A stretch of 5,570 nt of DNA from an uncultured Bacilli bacterium (GTDB lineage: Bacteria; Bacillota_I; Bacilli_A; RFN20; CAG-826): positions 1-5,570 of the forward strand of contig CAJOOD010000108.1 of assembly GCA_905236085.1 (NCBI GenBank), written 5' to 3'. The notes beneath the pieces were generated by a model. That model saw only the letters and a program-made list of their open reading frames with translations. It did not search any database and had not been told where the DNA came from. Below are positions 1 to 5,366 of this stretch, in pieces. The position numbers and the translations under genes are program-made. Numbering within the stretch: position 1 is the first letter of the stretch; each line of letters opens with the position of its first letter.

Positions 1-1002
1 ACAGGCGGAACCGGGTTCATCGGTTCTCACACAGTTGTGGAATTACTTACTAGGGGTAAGGAAGTAATTATTATTGATAATTTGGTTAATTCCAAAGAAG
101 AAGTCCTAAATAGAATTGAAAAAATTACCGGCAAAAGGCCACTATTTTACAAAATTGATTTAAGAGATGAAGCTAAAACAAGAGAAGTATTTAAAGCTCA
201 TCAAATCGATTCTATTATCCATTTTGCTGGTTTAAAATCAGTCGGAGAATCCGTTAAATTCCCAGAATTATATTTTGATAACAATATTGGTTCCACTAAG
301 GTATTAGTCAAATTGATGAAAGAATTTAATGTCAAGAATTTAGTCTTCTCATCCTCGGCGACAGTTTATGGAGTTCCTAAACATGTTCCAATGGTGGAAA
401 CAGATGAAGTTGGTGGCTGCACTAACCCATATGGAGAAACCAAATATCAAATCGAATTAATGTTAAAAGAAGAAGCTAAAAATGATCCTACTTTAAATAT
501 TGCTTTATTACGTTATTTCAATCCTATTGGCGCACATAAATCTGGCTTAATTGGCGAAGATCCAAATGGTATTCCTAATAATTTAATGCCATATATCACT
601 CAAGTCGCCTGCGGTAAATTGCCACACGTTAATGTATTTGGTAATGACTATGATACTCCTGATGGCACTGGTGTAAGAGACTATATCCATGTTGTAGATT
701 TGGCTATTGGTCACTTATATGCTTTAAAGAAATTAGAAGAAAAACCTGGCTTAGTTATCTACAATTTAGGAACAGGACATGGTGTCAGCGTCTTAGAATT
801 GATTCATGCTTTTGAAAAAGCCAACAATTTAAAGATTCCTTATGAAATTAAGGATAGAAGACCTGGTGATATTGCCACCTCATTCGCTGACGCTACAAAG
901 GCATACAAAGAAATGGGTTATAAAACTCAATATGATATTGTTGATTGCTGCAAAGATTCATGGAATTGGCAATCACATAATCCTAATGGATACGGTGATT
1001 AA
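1..1002 (+). CDS. galE: UDP-glucose 4-epimerase, 5'-truncated by window edge
   Basis: Interconverts UDP-glucose and UDP-galactose in the cytoplasm (Leloir pathway, supply of galactose for surface glycans), using bound NAD. The frame is open from base 1 and gives 333 visible residues. It opens directly with the Rossmann motif TGGTGFIGSHT (residues 1-11), which starts at residue 6 in E. coli GalE, so about five residues lie outside the window and the full length would be about 338, the family norm. The extended-SDR catalytic residues are all present: SSSAT at 117-121, then Tyr144 and Lys148 in YGETK, matching E. coli Ser124, Tyr149 and Lys153 after adding five. RYFNPIGAH, GIPNNLMPYI, DGTGVRDYIHV and the C-terminal WNWQSHNPNGYGD are classic GalE blocks. 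The residue aligned with E. coli Tyr299 is serine (visible residue 294, bases 880-882), which may widen substrate range to UDP-GlcNAc. An internal GTG at 37 is not the start. The next gene follows after 2 bp. Confidence 0.97.
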   Translation, partial: TGGTGFIGSHTVVELLTRGKEVIIIDNLVNSKEEVLNRIEKITGKRPLFYKIDLRDEAKTREVFKAHQIDSIIHFAGLKSVGESVKFPELYFDNNIGSTKVLVKLMKEFNVKNLVFSSSATVYGVPKHVPMVETDEVGGCTNPYGETKYQIELMLKEEAKNDPTLNIALLRYFNPIGAHKSGLIGEDPNGIPNNLMPYITQVACGKLPHVNVFGNDYDTPDGTGVRDYIHVVDLAIGHLYALKKLEEKPGLVIYNLGTGHGVSVLELIHAFEKANNLKIPYEIKDRRPGDIATSFADATKAYKEMGYKTQYDIVDCCKDSWNWQSHNPNGYGD

Positions 1003-1004
1003 TT

Positions 1005-1922
1005 ATGTTTAAAAGACAAAGAATTGAATTAAAAGTCGAAGATGGACCATTATATGGTTTATCTTGGACTAATGAAGGGGAAGAGCAAAAAGGTAACATC
1101 ATTATCGTAACTGGAATGGAAGAAACATCTATTCGTTATGATGAATTCGCGCAATTCTTATGTCGCAATGGTTATAACGTATATTGTGTTGACCATTATG
1201 GACAAGGCGAAAACGTTAAAGAAGATTTATCTAATCGTGGAGTATGGCCTACATCCGGTTTTAGAAAAATGGTCAACAACGTTGATGCCTTAGTCGCAGT
1301 TTTAAGATTATCTTGTAAACCAATTTATATCTTCGCTCATTCTATGGGTTCATTTGTCTTACAAGATTATATTCAAAGATATCCTAAACACGTCTCAAAA
1401 GTTGTCTTATGTGGAACTGGTTCAAAGAATCCTGCAACAGGCTTAGGCTACGCTCTTGCAAAGATGACCACCAATAAGAAAAACAGAGAAAAAAGTGCCA
1501 AATTGCTGAATAAAATGGTATTTGGTGCTTATAATAAACACGTTGAAAATCCTCGTACACCATTTGATTGGTTATCTTATAACGAAGAAAATGTTGATAA
1601 ATATATCGCTGATCCATTATGTGGATTTGGTCCTAATAAAGGTTTCTTCTTAGAATTCTTAAAAGGACTAAAAAGACTGCATAAAGATAAATTCTTAAAG
1701 CGTATAAATAAGGATTTAAAAATCTTCTTAATCGCTGGTAAGGAAGACCCTGTAGGTAATTGGGGTAAAGCTCCAGATATTATGAAGAATCTATACTTGA
1801 AATATGGTATCAAAGATGTCGAAGCAAAAACATATCCACACGCTAGACACGAGATATTAAATGAAACAAACGAGACCAAAAACCAAGTCTATCAAGACGT
1901 ATTAGATTTCTTTAATAAATAA
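1005..1922 (+). CDS. alpha/beta hydrolase, lysophospholipase / monoacylglycerol lipase-like
   Basis: Predicted serine hydrolase of the Hydrolase_4 (PldB/monoglyceride lipase) type, 305 residues, about the usual length. The visible triad is Ser113 in the nucleophile elbow AHSMGS (111-116), Asp248 in GKEDPVG and His282 in HARHEILNE. The DHYGQGE segment after strand 4 is also typical. The usual oxyanion motif HGxxExxxRY appears as TGMEETSIRY (36-45), with Thr in place of His. There is no signal peptide or membrane segment, so it is probably cytoplasmic, acting on lysophospholipids, monoglycerides or a similar ester. The start is ATG two bases after the galE stop; only a weak GGTGAT precedes it, so translation may be coupled to galE. 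The gene ends just before a terminator-like hairpin, making it the last protein gene of the galE unit. The family assignment is firm; the substrate is unknown, and a carboxylesterase is equally possible. Confidence 0.88.
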   Translation: MFKRQRIELKVEDGPLYGLSWTNEGEEQKGNIIIVTGMEETSIRYDEFAQFLCRNGYNVYCVDHYGQGENVKEDLSNRGVWPTSGFRKMVNNVDALVAVLRLSCKPIYIFAHSMGSFVLQDYIQRYPKHVSKVVLCGTGSKNPATGLGYALAKMTTNKKNREKSAKLLNKMVFGAYNKHVENPRTPFDWLSYNEENVDKYIADPLCGFGPNKGFFLEFLKGLKRLHKDKFLKRINKDLKIFLIAGKEDPVGNWGKAPDIMKNLYLKYGIKDVEAKTYPHARHEILNETNETKNQVYQDVLDFFNK

Positions 1923-1929
1923 AGAAAAT

Positions 1930-1957
1930 AGAAGAAGCTAAAAAAGCCTCTTCTTTT
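1930..1957 (+). terminator. intrinsic terminator-like hairpin after the galE-hydrolase unit
   Basis: AGAAGA (1930-1935) pairs with TCTTCT (1949-1954). An A/C mismatch follows, then GCT (1937-1939) pairs with AGC (1945-1947) around a loop of five A. The run TTTT (1954-1957) follows at once. The stem begins 8 bp after the hydrolase stop. The stem is only moderately stable and the T-run is short, so partial readthrough into the adjoining tRNA is plausible. Confidence 0.72.
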
Positions 1958-2034
1958 GTCCCTGTACCTCAGTTGGATAGAGGAACCGCCTCCTAAGCGG
2001 TCTGCCGTTGGTTCGAATCCAATCAGGGACGCCA
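1958..2034 (+). tRNA. tRNA-Arg (anticodon CCT)
   Basis: Full cloverleaf of 77 nt including an encoded CCA. The acceptor arms GTCCCTG and CAGGGAC pair perfectly. The D stem is CCTC/GAGG with loop AGTTGGATA. The anticodon stem ACCGC/GCGGT encloses the 7-base loop CTCCTAA, with anticodon CCT at 1992-1994, reading AGG (Arg). The variable loop is CTGCC, the T arm is GTTGG-TTCGAAT-CCAAT (one G-T pair), the discriminator is G2031 and CCA is 2032-2034. AGG is a minor arginine codon in AT-rich Bacillota, next to the much commoner AGA. The gene abuts the preceding hairpin with no room for its own promoter in between, and has its own terminator 12 nt downstream. Confidence 0.97.
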
Positions 2035-2045
2035 TTAGAAAGTAT

Positions 2046-2078
2046 AGGAGATTAATACTTGTATTATTCTCCTTTTTT
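2046..2078 (+). terminator. intrinsic terminator of the tRNA-Arg gene
   Basis: AGGAGA (2046-2051) pairs with TCTCCT (2068-2073). After a T/T mismatch, TAATAC (2053-2058) pairs with GTATTA (2061-2066), probably closing as a CTTG tetraloop. Six T follow (2073-2078). This stem is longer, with a better T-tract, than the hairpin upstream of the tRNA. Confidence 0.85.
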
Positions 2079-2232
2079 CTTGTTTTAAGGCATTTTTTGA
2101 TAGTTTTTGAAGTAAAAAAGCAGTCCGAACTCTTGAACTGTATTTTTTGTAATTCCCCTAAAAATCGATTGCAAGAACGAAGATGAAAAGATATCGAACA
2201 ATATTCCAAAAAAAACAAAAGTATTTTACCTA
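2079..2232. other. intergenic stretch without a recognisable gene
   Basis: AT-rich spacer between the tRNA terminator and the marR promoter. No open frame with a ribosome site or family resemblance is visible on either strand. The only structure is a weak inverted repeat at 2114-2148, where AAAAAA-g-CAGT could pair with ACTG-ta-TTTTTT across a 12-base loop. It might be a poor backup terminator but is not convincing. Confidence 0.5.
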
Positions 2233-2260
2233 TTTACAAAATGTAGGAAACTACTATAAT
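2233..2260 (+). promoter_or_regulatory. sigma-A-type promoter of the marR operon
   Basis: The -35 box TTTACA (2233-2238, one mismatch to TTGACA) and a perfect -10 TATAAT (2255-2260) are separated by 16 bp. Transcription would start near 2267, leaving a leader of about 26 nt to the ATG at 2293, with AAGGA (2281-2285) as the ribosome site 7 nt before it. One palindrome fills most of the -35/-10 spacer and a second covers the expected start site, so this promoter looks directly repressible. Confidence 0.85.
2241..2254. promoter_or_regulatory. putative MarR operator 1 (between -35 and -10)
   Basis: ATGTAGGAAACTAC contains the perfect palindrome GTAG-gaaa-CTAC (2243-2254), ending immediately before the -10 box. 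Protein bound here would block RNA polymerase. It matches the second site at 13 of 14 positions. Assignment to the adjacent MarR protein is inferred from position and symmetry. Confidence 0.75.
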
Positions 2261-2264
2261 ATGA

Positions 2265-2278
2265 ATGTAGGAATCTAC
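2265..2278. promoter_or_regulatory. putative MarR operator 2 (at the transcription start)
   Basis: ATGTAGGAATCTAC contains the palindrome GTAG-gaat-CTAC (2267-2278), centred 24 bp downstream of operator 1 and overlapping the expected +1 region and leader. Two copies of the same site at fixed spacing on one promoter suggest two regulator dimers and autorepression. Confidence 0.75.
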
Positions 2279-2292
2279 GAAAGGAATTATTT

Positions 2293-2709
2293 ATGACTTT
2301 AGACAAGATCGCCATATTAATTAAAAAGGCATCGCTCCAATTTGACAAAATATCTAATAAGGCTTTAGATCCATACGAAATAAGTTCAACACAATACAAG
2401 ATATTAAAATTCTTATTCGCAGAAAAGGAACATAAAGCAAGAATTACTGATTTAGAAATATTCTTATCAGCAACCCATCCCACCACAATTGGACATATAG
2501 ATTATTTAGAAAAGAAGGGCTTAGTGGAAAGAGTAGCCAATCCAAATGATAATAGAGGGAAATTGATAACCCCGACCAAGAAAGCCTATTCACTAGAAAA
2601 AGAATTAATCAAAATTGGCGATGATATAGAAAACGAATTAACCAATAAATTAAATGATAAAGAAAAAGAAGAAATGGTAGATCTTCTTAAAAAAATGTTA
2701 GGAATGTAA
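2293..2709 (+). CDS. MarR-family transcriptional regulator
   Basis: Probable repressor of its own operon, 138 residues, the typical MarR length. The winged helix is clear: the DNA-binding region spans roughly residues 50-76 (ITDLEIFLSATHPTTIGHI then DYLEKKGLVER), and the wing carries the family's D-x-R pattern (Asp86-Asn-Arg88) followed by LITPT. The flanking N- and C-terminal helices (about 3-25 and 97-138) would form the dimer interface. The protein contains no cysteine, so it is not a thiol-switch regulator of the OhrR/SarZ kind; binding of a small ligand is the likely release mechanism. The start is ATG with AAGGA 7 nt upstream. It is first in the operon, behind a promoter carrying two GTAG-N4-CTAC palindromes. 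The SDR gene begins 5 bp after its stop. The inducer is unknown, possibly a substrate of the downstream enzymes. Confidence 0.93.
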   Translation: MTLDKIAILIKKASLQFDKISNKALDPYEISSTQYKILKFLFAEKEHKARITDLEIFLSATHPTTIGHIDYLEKKGLVERVANPNDNRGKLITPTKKAYSLEKELIKIGDDIENELTNKLNDKEKEEMVDLLKKMLGM

Positions 2710-2714
2710 ATATT

Positions 2715-3581
2715 ATGGAAGAATTAAGAACAGTAATTATCACCGGAGCCAATTCTGGCTTAGGATTTGAAAGCGCTAAAAAGATTGCCGCAAATAAAGA
2801 ATATCGTCTTATTCTCGCTTGCCGTAATTTAGAAAAAGCTAAACAAGCTCAAGAAGCGATAATTAAAGAAACAGGAAACAGTAATGTTGAGCGTTTGCTA
2901 TTAGATACATCATCTCTTAAATCAGTGGAAGATTTCGTAGAAGAATTTAAAAACCATTCCGACTCCCTATTTGGACTTATTAATAATGCTGGCATATCAG
3001 GAATGCATCAAGGCAAATCTGTTGATAATGTAGAGATTGTCATGGCCACAAATTACCTTGGCCATTGGTATTTAACTAATCTATTATTAGAAAAATATGA
3101 CATTAAAAAAATCTTTAATATCAGCAGCGATATGCACAATCCTCCTCAAGGCTTGAAGTGGAGAGATGTCAAAGATATTTTCTATTCCGATAACAGCGAT
3201 AGAACTGCCTATCCTTATTCTAAACTTTCCGCGATATATTTTACCAATGAGTTACAAGAAAGATTAGATAAAGAAGGAAGAAATACCTTAGTCAATTCCT
3301 TTAATCCAGGGATGATGCAAACCAATTTCGCAGGTGGTCCAATGCCTAAATCACGAGTCTTATTTGTGAAAACCATGATGCCAGATAGATTTGGAGATTT
3401 AGATAAATCATCTACCGCTCTTGCATCATTGATGTTAGATGACTCATTAGACGTTAAAGCTAAATATTTTGATCGAAGTGTTAATTTTATAGATTCTTCT
3501 CCTTTATCTTATGAAATTGATAATCAAAAAGAATTATGGAATTATACCGAAGGATTTATTAAGGAGTGGAAAAACAAATGA
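2715..3581 (+). CDS. short-chain dehydrogenase/reductase (SDR), NADP-type
   Basis: Classical SDR of 288 residues, a cytoplasmic NAD(P)-dependent oxidoreductase acting on a carbonyl or alcohol. Visible motifs are the cofactor glycine motif TGANSGLG (10-17), Asp64 in LLLDTSSL, NNAG (90-93), Asn113 in ATNYLGHW, the catalytic serine at 137/138 in NISSDMH, and Tyr166-x3-Lys170 (YPYSK). Arg37 in ACRN, after the second strand, favours NADP over NAD. The pattern resembles the retinol dehydrogenase/protochlorophyllide reductase-like branch, and the longer C-terminus (NPGMMQTNFAGG onward) agrees. The start is ATG 5 bp after marR, with GGA at 2701-2703 inside the end of marR serving as ribosome site. 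Its TGA stop overlaps the ATG of the lipoprotein gene. The substrate cannot be told; an aldehyde, ketone or quinone is possible given the neighbours. Confidence 0.93.
   Translation: MEELRTVIITGANSGLGFESAKKIAANKEYRLILACRNLEKAKQAQEAIIKETGNSNVERLLLDTSSLKSVEDFVEEFKNHSDSLFGLINNAGISGMHQGKSVDNVEIVMATNYLGHWYLTNLLLEKYDIKKIFNISSDMHNPPQGLKWRDVKDIFYSDNSDRTAYPYSKLSAIYFTNELQERLDKEGRNTLVNSFNPGMMQTNFAGGPMPKSRVLFVKTMMPDRFGDLDKSSTALASLMLDDSLDVKAKYFDRSVNFIDSSPLSYEIDNQKELWNYTEGFIKEWKNK
3561..3566 (+). promoter_or_regulatory. ribosome binding site deciding the lipoprotein start
   Basis: AAGGAG lies 11 nt before the ATG at 3578. An in-frame GTG at 3566 overlaps this site and cannot be served by it, so 3578 is the better start. 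That start forms an ATGA overlap with the SDR stop and places the lipobox cysteine at residue 20. Confidence 0.8.
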
Positions 3582-4531
3582 AAAAGACATTGTTAATGCT
3601 AACTATGATGGCTCTATCATTATTTCTAACATCATGTCGTAGTGTAAGCCCTGATTCTAGTGATTTAGATATTGGAACTTACGATGTTTCCGAAGTCGAT
3701 ATCACTGATACCAAGGCCAGCAAATATGTCGATGAAAATGGCGATGTAGCCTATATTCCATCTGATTTTGTAGTATCTAGCGTTGAGGGCGAAAATACTA
3801 TCAATGAAGGGCTAGTTATCATCGCTCCAGATACCAGCGAATATGTATGGGTTCCAACAAGCGAAACCGAATTTAGTGTTTATGATTATGGTAGCTATTT
3901 TTCAGGCGGTGATTCTATCGATGGCTATTATGATGAAACGGAATTAGATTCATATCAACAAATGTTAGTCAGCGTAGAAACTTATGGAGGCTTTTATATG
4001 TCTAGATATGAAGCCAGTAAAGGTGCGAATAATCTTCCTTTAAGCGTTGAAGTTTCTAGTAATAATCCAGGACAAATATGGGTACAATTCTCTCCTCAAG
4101 ATACTGTTGGAGTTTGTGAATCTTTATATGCTGATAATGATTCTGTGCAAGGTTTCTTTCCATGGGGAATTAACTTTGATACCACTTTGCAGTGGCTCAT
4201 AGATTCAGAAAATAAAACCAGAGAAGAAGTGGCGGTTGATAGCACAAGTTGGGGCAATTATTCCAATGACACTTTCTCAGTTGGCGCTAGAGGAAATTAT
4301 ACTGGCATATATGAAGAAACCAAGGCCAATAACATCTACGATCTAGCGGGAAATAACTGGGAATGGACTAGAGAAAGAAAAGGAAGCAATTATGTTATGA
4401 GAGGTGGGGGATATAATCTCATGGGTGGAGATTGTCTTGGCTCTCGCTATCCCGCGGCTATAAGAGATCCTTTACCAGGAAATAATCATCATCCTAATGT
4501 TACTTTTAGAATCGGATTATATATCCTATAG
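3578..4531 (+). CDS. secreted lipoprotein with formylglycine-generating-enzyme-like (SUMF1/C-type-lectin-fold) domain
   Basis: A 317-residue predicted lipoprotein. A Lys-Lys N-terminus and hydrophobic stretch (5-17) lead to lipobox LTSC with Cys20, so it should be lipid-anchored on the outer face of the membrane. A Ser/Asp-rich linker follows. From about residue 85 on it resembles FGE-sulfatase/SUMF1-family proteins common in gut Bacillota: YVWVP (89-93), GGFYMSRYEAS (137-147), FDTTLQWL (200-207), NIYDLAGNNWEWT (252-264), RGGGYN (275-280) and a C-terminal FRIG. True aerobic FGE enzymes use two copper-binding cysteines after the RGGS block. Here only Cys286 is in that area and the first position is Leu/Met, so canonical catalysis is unlikely; a binding or adhesive role on the C-type-lectin fold fits better. 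It overlaps the SDR stop by 4 bp, implying translational coupling, and its TAG stop lies within the next gene's ribosome site. The family is likely; the function is unknown. Confidence 0.82.
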   Translation: MKKTLLMLTMMALSLFLTSCRSVSPDSSDLDIGTYDVSEVDITDTKASKYVDENGDVAYIPSDFVVSSVEGENTINEGLVIIAPDTSEYVWVPTSETEFSVYDYGSYFSGGDSIDGYYDETELDSYQQMLVSVETYGGFYMSRYEASKGANNLPLSVEVSSNNPGQIWVQFSPQDTVGVCESLYADNDSVQGFFPWGINFDTTLQWLIDSENKTREEVAVDSTSWGNYSNDTFSVGARGNYTGIYEETKANNIYDLAGNNWEWTRERKGSNYVMRGGGYNLMGGDCLGSRYPAAIRDPLPGNNHHPNVTFRIGLYIL

Positions 4532-4543
4532 GAAAATCAATTT

Positions 4544-5353
4544 ATGGAAAAGGCTAATTTTAAAGTAGATTTAAATAAATGTATTGGATGTGGCAATTGT
4601 TTAAATGTCTGTCCAGGTAATATGGTCGGTGGCCATGTCTTAGTGATGGAAAATAATCATCCACATCTAGTCGATGAAACTAATTTCTCATGGAAAGGAT
4701 GCTGGAAGTGTGAGCATTGCTTAGCCATATGTCCAACAGGTGCTATATCTATATTTGATATTAATCCAGAAGACGTCGCTAAAAAGCCATCCCCAGCGAT
4801 TAAAGAAGATTTATCAAGACTTATGAAATATCGTCGTTCTTGTCGAGATTTTAAAAATGAAGAAATACCTTCAAACATCATCGATGAAATGCTTGATGCA
4901 GTAGCGCATGTTCCTACGGGAGGAAATAATAAAAGTCTCGAATTTAGCGTGATATACACCAAAGAAGCGATGGGGAAATTATATAAGCTATATAAAAATA
5001 GTAATAAACAATTGTCTTTATTTGATACTATGGATGATTATAGTGAATTAAGAATATATAATGCTCCTCATCTATTTATCGCCCATAAAGCCGTTTCTGA
5101 AAGATTTAAAGATGGGGCTATTACGGAAATAAATCTTGCCACTGCATATTTTGAATTAATTGCTAATGCGTATGGATTTGGAACCATTATTTCCACTTAC
5201 AGCGCTGAATTATTTGCTAGCAATAAGGAAATATTAAAATTCTTAAATATACCTGAAGGCCACAAAATAATGAATGTAGTGGGATTTGGTTATTCAAAAT
5301 ACCAATATCAAAGAGGCGTTAAAAAGAACAAAAAGATAAATAAAATAATATAA
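4544..5353 (+). CDS. ferredoxin-nitroreductase fusion (two 4Fe-4S clusters plus FMN domain)
   Basis: A 269-residue predicted cytoplasmic flavoprotein. The N-terminal ferredoxin module has two complete cluster motifs: Cys13, 16, 19, 23 (CIGCGNCLNVCP) and Cys53, 56, 59, 63 (CWKCEHCLAICP). From about residue 90 a nitroreductase domain begins, with the FMN-binding RRSCRDF (97-103) and PTGGNNKSLEF, and ends in VVGFGYSKYQYQR. In this family electrons pass from reduced ferredoxin or another donor through the clusters to FMN, reducing nitro groups, quinones, enones or similar acceptors; this architecture is common in anaerobic Clostridia and relatives. The start is ATG with AGGA (4530-4533) 10 nt upstream, 12 bp after the lipoprotein stop. 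Its place next to an SDR and an amidohydrolase suggests a redox step in one pathway. The physiological substrate is unknown. Confidence 0.94.
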   Translation: MEKANFKVDLNKCIGCGNCLNVCPGNMVGGHVLVMENNHPHLVDETNFSWKGCWKCEHCLAICPTGAISIFDINPEDVAKKPSPAIKEDLSRLMKYRRSCRDFKNEEIPSNIIDEMLDAVAHVPTGGNNKSLEFSVIYTKEAMGKLYKLYKNSNKQLSLFDTMDDYSELRIYNAPHLFIAHKAVSERFKDGAITEINLATAYFELIANAYGFGTIISTYSAELFASNKEILKFLNIPEGHKIMNVVGFGYSKYQYQRGVKKNKKINKII

Positions 5354-5366
5354 AGGATAACGAGAT

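Noticed and set aside
1384..1879. Minus-strand open frames within the hydrolase gene, and the similar one at 4657-4962
   Set aside because: They are antisense shadows of well-supported genes, without ribosome sites or recognisable domains.
2011..2034. tRNA-Arg 3' end as a possible phage/island attachment site
   Set aside because: tRNA-Arg(CCT) genes are frequent integration targets, but there is no integrase and I see no second copy of the tRNA 3' end in the window.
2114..2148. Weak inverted repeat in the spacer (A6-g-CAGT / ACTG-ta-T6)
   Set aside because: The stem is mostly A-T pairs with an asymmetric bulge and a 12-base loop, and a strong terminator already lies just upstream.
2133..2164. 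Second promoter candidate (TTGAAC with a downstream TAAAAA)
   Set aside because: The spacing is about 20 bp and the -10 match is poor; the promoter at 2233-2260 is much better and carries the operators.
1956..2186. Plus-strand open frame of 76 codons through the tRNA and its terminator
   Set aside because: It runs through the tRNA and the terminator hairpin, has no ribosome site, and shows no family resemblance.
1892..2218. Minus-strand open frame of 108 codons covering the tRNA
   Set aside because: Its core reads SLIGFEPTADRLGGGSSIQL, which is simply the complement of the tRNA-Arg gene; such frames are a well-known source of spurious proteins. The tRNA fold explains the sequence fully.
3579..3596. 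Possible TGA-as-tryptophan code (the SDR would then extend five codons to TAA at 3594)
   Set aside because: All tryptophans use TGG and no frame contains an internal TGA. The TGA gives a normal ATGA overlap with the next start, so the standard code is adequate.
4331..4531. Lipoprotein C-terminus as a diversity-generating retroelement target
   Set aside because: The fold is of the type used by such targets, but there is no reverse transcriptase, no template repeat and no second copy of this region in the window.
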